Assembly (NCBI GenBank): GCA_041650055.1
Contig: JBAZLV010000006.1
Location: 1-64,000, forward strand
DNA from: JBAZLV01 sp041650055
GTDB taxonomy: Bacteria; Nitrospirota; UBA9217
Reading direction: 5' to 3'
DNA: 64,000 bases
Below the pieces are notes generated by a model. That model worked only from the letters and a program-made list of their open reading frames with translations, searched no databases and had not been told where the DNA came from. Of the stretch, positions 8,436 through 15,440 are shown piece after piece. Made by a program: the position numbers and the translations under genes. Within the stretch, counting starts at the first letter, position 1. Each line of letters starts with the position of its first letter.

Positions 8436-8581
8436 ATTAACCTATTGTTTTTATAATAAAAATTCTTTTTTTTACTTCTTTTCCTAGACTTCCCCAAAAA
8501 AATCCATACACTTTCAATCCCTTGTTTTTTCTTTTAGTAGTTACAGTGCTTAAAAATCAATAAGATAGAAAAACTATTTAT

Positions 8582-8597
8582 TGGCATTCATATTGCA
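8582..8597 (+). promoter_or_regulatory. Sigma-54 (-24/-12) promoter
   Basis: TGGCAT-TCATA-TTGCA, with the GG and GC dinucleotides exactly 10 nt apart as sigma-54 requires. It lies 65 bp before the start of the small exported protein gene. The 320-bp gap 8342-8661 also holds long T/A-rich tracts but no gene. Confidence 0.85.
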
Positions 8598-8661
8598 TAA
8601 CATTTGTAAATACCAACTATCATGCTCACTGTCACAATTATCATCACGAAGGAGCTATAGC

Positions 8662-9021
8662 ATGAAAAAGATCGTTTCTTTTTTTCTTATTGCATGTCTT
8701 GTTGTTTTGAATCTGAGCTTGTTCAAGAATATGTCAATTGCATCGGAACCCGCACGCTCGCAAAAAATCACGGAGAGATTGCAGTTGGAAAAATCAGGTG
8801 AGGAAAAAAGGCAACGTGCTATTCTGAGCGTTATTCAGGTCCTCCAGAGCAAAATTGAAAATGATGAATTGCGCAGCAAGGCGATTCAAAAATTTTCCGC
8901 CATGAATGATGCTGACTGCCGACTTGTATCATCCCTGTGTGAACGAATATCACAAGAAGGCGATTCTGTCGGGGCGCAATTTGCACTGCTTCTTGTTACT
9001 GCGCTGATAATAACGTCATGA
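8662..9021 (+). CDS. Small exported protein under sigma-54 control, possibly PA2779/DUF6627-like
   Basis: The protein has 119 residues; the ATG at 8662 is preceded by GAAGGAG. It has an N-terminal signal or anchor (KKIVSFFLIACLVVLNLSLF), a charged helical middle (QKITERLQLEKSGEEKRQRA), and a pattern VLQSKIENDELRSKAIQKF, MNDADCRLVSSLCERI, then a short hydrophobic end (GAQFALLLVTALIITS). That layout recalls the PA2779 family of small envelope proteins; I place it there only tentatively. It is the first gene behind the -24/-12 promoter and so the likeliest direct output of the adjacent two-component system. Confidence 0.65.
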   Translation: MKKIVSFFLIACLVVLNLSLFKNMSIASEPARSQKITERLQLEKSGEEKRQRAILSVIQVLQSKIENDELRSKAIQKFSAMNDADCRLVSSLCERISQEGDSVGAQFALLLVTALIITS

Positions 9022-9079
9022 TTTGCGGAATGTGGAACACAGTATGACAATACAATCAGAATCCATACGAGTATCATTA

Positions 9080-9985
9080 ATGAAAAAAAATATCTTTCAT
9101 ATTTTATATCATATCGCCATTATCGCGCTGAGCGCAGGGATTGCTTTTTCCCTTCCCGGCACCCTGAAGTACGTTACGCAGAAGCTGCTTCTTTACTGGT
9201 CGTTTATCGAAAACGAACGATTTTTTCTGATCGTTGCTGAAATCACGATCGCTGTTTTGCTGATCGTTTTGTTGAATATGCTCACCAAGGTTCTGAAGAT
9301 GAGGCGGCGCTCGCATATGGCAAAAAAAACCGGATTGGTCGCCACAGCGGCTGCCACATCCCCGCTCGCCCGAAAGCAGATAAAGCGGATCAAGGAGCAG
9401 GAAGGACGGGGAAGATCAGTGCTGATTATCGGATCAACCGGATATCAGTCATTTGTTGATCAAGAAGGAGATCTTCACCAGGTATTGAAAAATTGCCGTG
9501 AAGCAAAAATCATGCTGCTGCATCCCCATGGGGACGGCGCAACAATCAGGGCAAAAAGTCTTGACGATCCCTCGATAACAACAGAGAGCTTTCAAAGCCA
9601 GATCATGCAAAGCATTGATTTCCTCAAAACATTACGGGAGAGCCAGAAAAAAATACGGTTAAAACTATACCGCGATACCCCGCTTCTGAAAATGGCAATT
9701 ATGGGAGATTATCTTTGTTTGCAGCATTATCCCACGGGGTTGCATATAAAGAAAATGCCGGAATATGTGTTCAAACATCAGGAAACCGGTTTGTTTAATC
9801 TTTTTTACCAGTACTTTATTACCCGTTGGTTTGATGCCGCTGTACCTGAGTATGAACTGGACACCGACAAGCTTGTGTATCGAGACCGAAAAGGGAATAT
9901 TGTGAAATATGAGCAATTACGCCCCCTTTCCGTGGAAACTTTGAGTGGGAAGTATTCTCATGCCGGCGCTTTTAAAGCGCTTTAA
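9080..9985 (+). CDS. Membrane protein with a soluble C-terminal domain, function unknown
   Basis: The protein has 301 residues from the ATG at 9080; an ATG at 9044 would add 12 residues, and neither has a strong ribosome site. Two hydrophobic segments (HILYHIAIIALSAGIAFSLP and IVAEITIAVLLIVLLNML) anchor it. The cytosolic part runs GRSVLIIGSTGYQSF, KIMLLHPHGDGATIRAKSL, IRLKLYRDTPLLKMAIMGDY and LQHYPTG. The spacing of LIIGSTG, LKLY and MAIMGDY resembles phospholipase-D-like (HKD-fold) proteins, but no complete HxK motif is visible, so it may be a non-catalytic relative. It follows the small exported protein by about 60 nt and is followed by a terminator, so it is probably in the same sigma-54 unit. 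Confidence 0.65.
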   Translation: MKKNIFHILYHIAIIALSAGIAFSLPGTLKYVTQKLLLYWSFIENERFFLIVAEITIAVLLIVLLNMLTKVLKMRRRSHMAKKTGLVATAAATSPLARKQIKRIKEQEGRGRSVLIIGSTGYQSFVDQEGDLHQVLKNCREAKIMLLHPHGDGATIRAKSLDDPSITTESFQSQIMQSIDFLKTLRESQKKIRLKLYRDTPLLKMAIMGDYLCLQHYPTGLHIKKMPEYVFKHQETGLFNLFYQYFITRWFDAAVPEYELDTDKLVYRDRKGNIVKYEQLRPLSVETLSGKYSHAGAFKAL

Positions 9986-10030
9986 TGGTTCGTTCCTGCA
10001 GTAGTTCTTGGTGATTCACGCCCCCTCCGA

Positions 10031-10087
10031 GGGCATCAACGATCCTTCTTTACCGAGGTGAGGACGGATCGTTGATGCCCTTTTTTT
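10031..10087 (+). terminator. Rho-independent terminator with a 15-bp perfect stem
   Basis: GGGCATCAACGATCC (10031-10045) pairs fully with 10066-10080 and is followed by seven T. The loop is 20 nt. It closes the sigma-54 output unit. Confidence 0.92.
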
Positions 10088-10226
10088 ACATGAACCGGTT
10101 ACTATTTTGTGTAAAAGCGTAGTACAATGCGATATGTGTTTCCTAACATATTGAATTGTCAGGTTCATAAAACAAGGTGCAATTCCGGCAAGGGGCGTTC
10201 ATACTGGCTAAAATGCCAAAAAAACC

Positions 10227-10255
10227 TTGACATTACTGGGTTTATTTTATATATT
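10227..10255 (+). promoter_or_regulatory. Sigma-70-type promoter of ffh
   Basis: TTGACA at 10227-10232, 17-nt spacer, TATATT at 10250-10255, about 30 bp before the ffh start. Confidence 0.8.
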
Positions 10256-10284
10256 CTATATTCTTTTTCTCAATAGGTTTTTTT

Positions 10285-11613
10285 ATGTTTGATGCCCTAA
10301 CAGGAAAACTCGAAACAGTATTTAAGAGGCTTCGCGGCAGGGGTATTCTCAAGGAAGATGATGTAAAAGCGGCCATGCGGGAAATACGCCTGGCTCTCCT
10401 TGAAGCGGATGTCAATTTCAAGGTTGTTAAAGATTTTGTTGCCAAGGTTCAGGAACGGGCAGTCGGGCAGGAAATATTAACCAGCCTTACGCCTGGGCAG
10501 CAGGTTGTCAAGATTGTTCATGATGAGCTGGTAGCGTTGCTTGGACAGAGCCAGGCAAAACTCCATCTCGCGCCGAATCCGCCGACCGTTATCATGATGA
10601 TCGGTTTGCAGGGTTCGGGTAAAACGACCACTGCCGGCAAGCTTGCTCGTAACTTTAAAAAAGACGGGCGCAGGGTTCTTCTCGTGCCGGCTGACACCCG
10701 AAGGCCTGCGGCAATTCAGCAGCTTGTCACCCTTGCGAAGCAAGTAGGTGTTGACGCATATACATCAGATCAGAGCGACCCTGTTACCATCTGTCGTTCT
10801 GCAGTGAAACATGCAGCTTCATCGTTGTATGAAGTAGTGATCCTTGACACAGCCGGCCGGCTCCAGATTGATGAGCCGCTCATGCAGGAACTTCAGCAGA
10901 TCAAAGCAGGAGTGCAGCCGCACGAAATCCTATTTGTCGCTGATGCCATGACCGGCCAGGAAGCCGTCAACATTGCGGAGAAGTTTAATCTCTCCGTAGG
11001 TTTTGACGGCGTTGTGCTGACCAAGCTCGACGGTGATGCGAGGGGCGGCGCTGCATTATCAGTACGGGCAGTCACCGGCAAGCCGATCAAATTTGTCGGC
11101 ATCGGGGAAAAACTCGACGCTCTTGAACCGTTTCATCCGGATCGGATGGCTTCCCGCATTCTCGGGATGGGCGATGTTCTGTCGCTTATCGAGAAGGCGC
11201 AGGAAACAGTCAGCAGGGAAGAAGCAGAGCAACTCGCTACCAAGCTCAAAAAGAACTCCTTTACTCTGGAAGATTTCCGAACCCAGATTAAACAGATGAA
11301 AAAAATGGGCGGGCTTGAGCAGATGATGGGCATGATTCCGGGAATGAAAAAAATGGCTCTGCCGGATGCCCAGGAAAACGAAAAGGAAATAACCAAGGTA
11401 GACGCGATCATCAGTTCCATGACAACTAAGGAACGGACTGATCATACGCTCATTAACGGAAGCCGCAGGTTGCGAATTGCCAAGGGAAGCGGTACCCAGG
11501 TCCAGGATGTGAACCGTCTGCTTAAACAATTCGCTGAAATGCGCAAAATGATGAAAGCGGTTTCCGGCGGCAAAATGGGAAAGTTGAACAGGATGCTAGG
11601 TGGATTTAGATAG
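10285..11613 (+). CDS. ffh: Signal recognition particle protein Ffh (SRP54)
   Basis: The protein has 442 residues, the normal length. It binds 4.5S RNA and signal peptides and, as a GTPase with FtsY, delivers ribosomes to the membrane. The N domain spans residues 1-85; the G domain has GLQGSGKTTTAGKLA (P-loop), DTRRPAAIQQL, DTAGR and TKLDGDARGG. The Met-rich M domain has KKMGGLEQMMGMIPGM and an RNA-binding helix near GSRRLRIAKGSG. It heads the ribosomal protein/tRNA modification cluster and has its own promoter. Confidence 0.97.
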   Translation: MFDALTGKLETVFKRLRGRGILKEDDVKAAMREIRLALLEADVNFKVVKDFVAKVQERAVGQEILTSLTPGQQVVKIVHDELVALLGQSQAKLHLAPNPPTVIMMIGLQGSGKTTTAGKLARNFKKDGRRVLLVPADTRRPAAIQQLVTLAKQVGVDAYTSDQSDPVTICRSAVKHAASSLYEVVILDTAGRLQIDEPLMQELQQIKAGVQPHEILFVADAMTGQEAVNIAEKFNLSVGFDGVVLTKLDGDARGGAALSVRAVTGKPIKFVGIGEKLDALEPFHPDRMASRILGMGDVLSLIEKAQETVSREEAEQLATKLKKNSFTLEDFRTQIKQMKKMGGLEQMMGMIPGMKKMALPDAQENEKEITKVDAIISSMTTKERTDHTLINGSRRLRIAKGSGTQVQDVNRLLKQFAEMRKMMKAVSGGKMGKLNRMLGGFR

Positions 11614-11630
11614 CATTTATTACCACAATT

Positions 11631-11663
11631 GTTTAGGATTTAGTATTTCGAATTTAGAAATTG
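11631..11663. repeat. A/T-rich short-period intergenic repeat, copy 1
   Basis: Contains GTTTAGGATTTAGTATTTCG and AATTTAGAAATTG. The GTTTAGGATTTAG phrase recurs at 56242-56254. It belongs to the family described in the findings. Confidence 0.55.
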
Positions 11664-11687
11664 TACTTAATGAAAGAGGTGAACGCA

Positions 11688-11951
11688 ATGGCAGTACGAA
11701 TCAGACTGAAAAGAATGGGAACGCATAAGAAGCCGTACTATCGGCTTGTTGTGGCTGATTCCCGATCCCCGAGAGACGGGCGCTTTATTGAAATGGTCGG
11801 TACCTATGATCCGCTCAAAAAGCCCGCAGAAATCAAGGTGGATCAGGCAAAGACGCTGGATTGGCTGAAAAAAGGCGCGGTTCCATCGAATACAGTCAAA
11901 ACCCTGCTTTCCAAGGTCGGAGTTATGAAGCAATACGCTGAAGCACGGTAA
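11688..11951 (+). CDS. rpsP: 30S ribosomal protein S16
   Basis: The protein has 87 residues from the ATG at 11688, with GAGGTGA upstream. It shows the standard S16 pattern MAVRIRLKRMGTHKKPYYRLVVADSR, GRFIEMVGTYDP and WLKKGAVPSNTV. It binds 16S rRNA in the 30S body. In many related bacteria a KH-domain gene (khpA) sits between rpsP and rimM; here only about 50 nt separate them and khpA is absent from this spot. Confidence 0.97.
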   Translation: MAVRIRLKRMGTHKKPYYRLVVADSRSPRDGRFIEMVGTYDPLKKPAEIKVDQAKTLDWLKKGAVPSNTVKTLLSKVGVMKQYAEAR

Positions 11952-11999
11952 TCTGATTGAATTAGCACAAAACCGGTCTGGGTATTGTCTGATATCGAA

Positions 12000-12521
12000 A
12001 TGTCCGCAGCGAGTATGCTCATAACAATCGGAAAAGTGCTGAAGCCCTGGGGCGTGAAAGGCGAATTGAAGATCATGCCTTTGACCGATTTCCCAAAACG
12101 GTTTCAAGATCTTGACCGAGTGTCTCTAGTTTCTCCTGCAGGAAAAGAAATTATCTGTGATATAGCCTCTGTTCGTTATGATGCCAACGAAATTCCCTTT
12201 TTTTGCTTAAAGGGATATGAAACACCGGAAAAAGCGAAGCTGTTTAACGGATGGTTTATAAAAATTCCGCGAGAGCAGGCAGTTCCTCTCCCGGAAGGCA
12301 GGTATTACTGGTTTCAACTCATCGGTATGGATGTGTTTTCAGAAGCCGGAGAGAAACTCGGAACCATAACCGATATTTTTGAGACAGGCAGCAACGATGT
12401 ATATGTGGTGAAGCGCGGCAGGAAGGAAATCTACATTCCAGCCATTCGCGATATTATAAAACAGGTTGACCCGGCGCAAAACAGAATGGTAATCCATCTT
12501 ATGGATGGCCTGATGCAATGA
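12000..12521 (+). CDS. rimM: Ribosome maturation factor RimM
   Basis: The protein has 173 residues from the ATG at 12000; a TTG at 11985 and an ATG at 12015 are alternatives, and no start has a clear ribosome site. The N-terminal RimM beta-barrel has ITIGKVLKPWGVKGELKI; the C-terminal PRC-barrel has YYWFQLIGMDVFSE and GSNDVYVVKRGRKEIYIPAI. It binds S19 and helps mature the 30S head. Its stop overlaps the trmD start (ATGA), so translation is coupled. Confidence 0.95.
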   Translation: MSAASMLITIGKVLKPWGVKGELKIMPLTDFPKRFQDLDRVSLVSPAGKEIICDIASVRYDANEIPFFCLKGYETPEKAKLFNGWFIKIPREQAVPLPEGRYYWFQLIGMDVFSEAGEKLGTITDIFETGSNDVYVVKRGRKEIYIPAIRDIIKQVDPAQNRMVIHLMDGLMQ

Positions 12522-13285
12522 ATCAGGATAATGTACGCACAGTATCGTTTGAAGTGCTCACACTGTTTCCGGGGATGTTTGAAAGCCCGCTTCACGAAAG
12601 CATCCTGAAGCGCGGCAGAGAAAAAGGTCTGCTTGATGTTACCGTAAGGAACATCAGGGATTATACGACTGATAAACATAAAACCGCTGATGACAGCCCT
12701 TATGGCGGCGGTGCAGGAATGGTATTAAAGCCTGAGCCGATTTTTCGCGCCATGGAAGCCATCAAAGCGGATCATCCTGATGAGACGCTGTTGACCATAC
12801 TCCTGTCGCCCCAGGGGAAGGTGTTCAATCAGGACCGTGCACAGAAGTTCTCAGAGGAACAACGAAGAATTGTTCTGCTATGCGGGCATTATGAAGCGAT
12901 TGACGAACGGGTGATTCAGACGCTGGTTGATGAAGAGCTTTCCCTGGGAGATTATGTTCTTACCGGTGGAGAGCTTGCAGCTCTGGTTGTGATCGATGCA
13001 GCTGCCAGGCTTTTGCCGGGAGTTCTGGGGGATGACGAATCAGCGTCGCTTGATTCGTTCAGCAATGGCCTGCTCGATTATCCGCACTATACACGGCCGG
13101 CTGAATTCCGAGGAATGAACGTTCCGGATGTTTTGCTGTGCGGGAATCATGCTGAGATCGAGCGGTGGAGGAGACGCGAAGCGCTTCGAGCCACGTTCCT
13201 GAAGCGGCCGGATTTATTGAAGACCGCACCGTTAACTGATGAAGACAGGGAAATGCTGGACGAGATACAAAGAGAGATACGATAA
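12518..13285 (+). CDS. trmD: tRNA (guanine37-N1)-methyltransferase
   Basis: The protein has 255 residues and adds the m1G37 mark that prevents +1 frameshifting, using AdoMet in a SPOUT trefoil knot. Visible blocks are FEVLTLFPGMFESPL, DDSPYGGGAGMVLKPEP, LLCGHYEAIDERV and SLGDYVLTGGELAALV (knot), and YPHYTRPAEF. The start overlaps the rimM stop by 4 nt. Confidence 0.97.
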   Translation: MNQDNVRTVSFEVLTLFPGMFESPLHESILKRGREKGLLDVTVRNIRDYTTDKHKTADDSPYGGGAGMVLKPEPIFRAMEAIKADHPDETLLTILLSPQGKVFNQDRAQKFSEEQRRIVLLCGHYEAIDERVIQTLVDEELSLGDYVLTGGELAALVVIDAAARLLPGVLGDDESASLDSFSNGLLDYPHYTRPAEFRGMNVPDVLLCGNHAEIERWRRREALRATFLKRPDLLKTAPLTDEDREMLDEIQREIR

Positions 13286-13287
13286 CA

Positions 13288-13335
13288 GATACCAGATGCA
13301 GGATGCCGGATAAAAAACATCTGGCATCAGGTATC
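13288..13335. repeat. Nested inverted repeat between trmD and rplS
   Basis: GATACCAGATGC ... GCATCAGGTATC (one mismatch), enclosing GATGCCGGAT/ATCTGGCATC (one mismatch), so it can fold as one long hairpin. The stretch ATCTGGCATCAGG is also found inside the 3' end of dusB (3864-3876). It has no T-run, so it is a repeat rather than a terminator, though it could act on the rplS leader. Confidence 0.6.
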
Positions 13336-13372
13336 ATGAATCAGAAATCATGGTTGTGTTTTAGGAGGTCTC

Positions 13373-13771
13373 ATGAATATCATTCAATCGCTGGAAAAAG
13401 GTCAGTTCAAGGAAGGAATCCCCAGCTTTCGGGTTGGCGATACGATCAAGGTGCATGCAAAGGTTGTCGAAGGTGACAAGGAAAGAATCCAGGTATATGA
13501 AGGCGTCGTAATCGGCCGCCAGGGTTCAGGTGTGCGGGAAGTTATCAGAGTCCGCAAGCTGTCCTACGGTGTGGGTGTCGAACGGCTTTTTCCGCTTCAT
13601 TCTCCGATGATCGACAAGATCGAGATTGCGAAGCAGGGCAAAGTCCGGAGAGCAAAGCTGTATTTCCTGCGCGACCTTCGCGGCAAAGCCGCACGTATCA
13701 AAGAAAAAGAACGTACCTTGGCTACAGTTGCCGGCCCAAGCCAGCAGACAACGTCAGACGAGCAGAAATAG
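13373..13771 (+). CDS. rplS: 50S ribosomal protein L19
   Basis: The protein has 132 residues, with a strong TAGGAGG site before the ATG. L19 sits at the 30S-50S interface. Typical blocks are FRVGDTIKVHAKVVEGDKERIQVYEGVVI and YGVGVERLFPLHSP, then KIEIAKQGKVRRAKLYFLRDLRGKAARIKE. It has a short non-conserved C-terminal tail (TVAGPSQQTTSDEQK). Confidence 0.97.
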   Translation: MNIIQSLEKGQFKEGIPSFRVGDTIKVHAKVVEGDKERIQVYEGVVIGRQGSGVREVIRVRKLSYGVGVERLFPLHSPMIDKIEIAKQGKVRRAKLYFLRDLRGKAARIKEKERTLATVAGPSQQTTSDEQK

Positions 13772-13791
13772 AGACACGTACCACCATCATG

Positions 13792-13820
13792 GCAATCCGA
13801 CATCCTCCTGGTCGGATTGC
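13792..13820 (+). other. Hairpin between rplS and rnhB
   Basis: GCAATCCGAC/GTCGGATTGC, a perfect 10-bp stem with a 9-nt loop ATCCTCCTG, lacking a T-run. It may be a processing or stabilising stem at the rplS mRNA end. The loop carries a CCTCCT sequence complementary to the AGGAGG ribosome site of rplS. Confidence 0.5.
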
Positions 13821-13855
13821 ATTGAAAATTCCGATCCTGCTTTTAAAGGAATTTC

Positions 13856-14548
13856 ATGTCTCGAAAGCATACTCCTCAGCAGCCGAGCAAGCATGCATCA
13901 AAAAAAGGCGATCTTTTTCCTGATGAATCTGAATGCGATTCCCTGTATTTTGAACGGAGTGCACGCAAAGACGGCTATACTTGTATTGCCGGGTTGGATG
14001 AAGCGGGAAGGGGTCCTCTTGCCGGACCGGTTGTTGCAGCTGCAGTAGTACTTCCTCATGGGCTGCTGATTCCCGGAGTTACGGATTCGAAGCTCGTTCA
14101 GGAGCCGGAACGGGAAACACTTTTTGAACTCATCCAATCGCAAGCTGTCTGTTTCGGTATCGGAATTGTCGATGAGCGTACGATTGATGAAATAAATATT
14201 TACCAGGCAACCATCGTTGCCATGGAGCAGGCACTTCAGCAGCTTGATCCCCAGCCTGATTATCTTCTTCTTGACGCCATTACGCTTCCCAGGATTTCGC
14301 TTCCTCAAAAACCGCTTATCAAAGGGCATCTTCGAAGCCACAGCATCGGCGCTGCGTCCATCCTTGCAAAAGTTACCCGCGACCGGCTTATGGCAGAGCT
14401 TCATGAGAAGTTTCCATTGTACAATTTTCATAAACATAAAGGGTATGCAACGAAGGAACATCTTACTCTTCTTCAGAAGCACGGACCCTGTGATGCACAT
14501 CGAAAACGGTTTGGTCCGGTAGCCGATATGATTGGGGAAGCGCAGTGA
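13856..14548 (+). CDS. rnhB: Ribonuclease HII
   Basis: The protein has 230 residues and cuts RNA in RNA-DNA hybrids and single ribonucleotides in DNA. Catalytic core: GLDEAGRGPLAGPVVAAAV (first Asp-Glu pair), VTDSKLV, LLLDA and SIGAASILAKVTRDR, then HKGYATKEHL. The start has TAAAGGA upstream and gives about 40 residues before the core, a modest hydrophilic extension compared with the usual rnhB. The stop overlaps the yraN start (GTGA). Confidence 0.95.
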   Translation: MSRKHTPQQPSKHASKKGDLFPDESECDSLYFERSARKDGYTCIAGLDEAGRGPLAGPVVAAAVVLPHGLLIPGVTDSKLVQEPERETLFELIQSQAVCFGIGIVDERTIDEINIYQATIVAMEQALQQLDPQPDYLLLDAITLPRISLPQKPLIKGHLRSHSIGAASILAKVTRDRLMAELHEKFPLYNFHKHKGYATKEHLTLLQKHGPCDAHRKRFGPVADMIGEAQ

Positions 14549-14910
14549 GCCTGCTTGCCAAATTACTTGGAAAGTCCGGCGAAGACCGTGCTGCAAAATT
14601 TCTCACAAAAAGCGGATATCGGATTCTCGAGCGAAATTATAAAACCAAGACAGGCGAGATTGATCTTATTGCTCTGCATGAAGGAACGATTGTATTTATT
14701 GAAGTGAAAACGAGGAGTAATGATCTGTTCGGCGCCCCGGAACTTGCCGTTAATCGCAGAAAACAGATACGGATGATAAAAACCGCATTAGGATACATCC
14801 AACGGAAAGAATTCCACCAGGTTCCCTGCCGTTTCGATGTCGTTGCCATCAACAATGCCGATGAAAACATAACGGTTTATAAAAATGCTTTTGAAATGGA
14901 AAATCGGTAA
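14545..14910 (+). CDS. yraN: YraN/UPF0102 nuclease-fold protein
   Basis: The protein has 121 residues and starts with a GTG that overlaps the rnhB stop. The family has a PD-(D/E)xK-like core, visible as GEDRAAKFLTKSGYRILERN, KTGEIDLIALHEGTIVFIEVKTR and AVNRRKQIRMIKTA. Its cell role is not established; the rnhB neighbourhood is conserved in many bacteria and hints at nucleic-acid metabolism. Confidence 0.93.
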   Translation: MSLLAKLLGKSGEDRAAKFLTKSGYRILERNYKTKTGEIDLIALHEGTIVFIEVKTRSNDLFGAPELAVNRRKQIRMIKTALGYIQRKEFHQVPCRFDVVAINNADENITVYKNAFEMENR

Positions 14911-14921
14911 ATGGAGATAGT

Positions 14922-15380
14922 ATGCTCGAGTCCATTCGAAAAATTGTCTTGTTCGACAATCTCACCTGCGATGAGTTAGATAAAATTAAAAAGATCTGCT
15001 CTATAGAAACCCATCTTAAAGATAAAGTACTTTTTAGAGAAGGCGAGAGCGGAGATCGATGCTTTGTCATTATTCAAGGCGAGGTGCGAATCAGCAAATT
15101 TATCCCAAACATTGGTGAGGAAGCGCTGGCTATACTCAAGCCGGGTGATTATTTTGGAGAAATGGCTTTGATTGACGATTTCCCGCGATCCGCTCATGCG
15201 ATTGCCAACACGGATATTCAGGTTCTTTCGATCCATAAAACCAATCTTCATACGGTATTAACTGAAGATCGTGAGATGGCACACAAGCTTCTCTGGACGT
15301 TTACCCGTACGCTCTCGAAGCGTCTTCGTGAGACCAATGAAAAGATGGCGGCCTTTCTTGCCATGTCCGGTGGATTTTAA
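14922..15380 (+). CDS. Single-domain cyclic-nucleotide-binding protein
   Basis: The protein has 152 residues: a CAP_ED (cNMP-binding) beta-barrel, FREGESGDRCFVIIQGEVRI, with the phosphate-binding cassette FGEMALIDDFPRSAHA, then a C-terminal helix (LLWTFTRTLSKRLRETNEKM). There is no DNA-binding domain, so this is not a Crp/Fnr regulator; it may act as a small cyclic-nucleotide-responsive partner protein. The Glu and Arg of the cassette are kept, so ligand binding is plausible. It lies 11 nt after yraN. Confidence 0.88.
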   Translation: MLESIRKIVLFDNLTCDELDKIKKICSIETHLKDKVLFREGESGDRCFVIIQGEVRISKFIPNIGEEALAILKPGDYFGEMALIDDFPRSAHAIANTDIQVLSIHKTNLHTVLTEDREMAHKLLWTFTRTLSKRLRETNEKMAAFLAMSGGF

Positions 15381-15440
15381 ATTGATTCTGTTGCGAGCGC
15401 TCGATCTGCGTGGTAAAGTGTCCTGCCGAACCAAATATCC

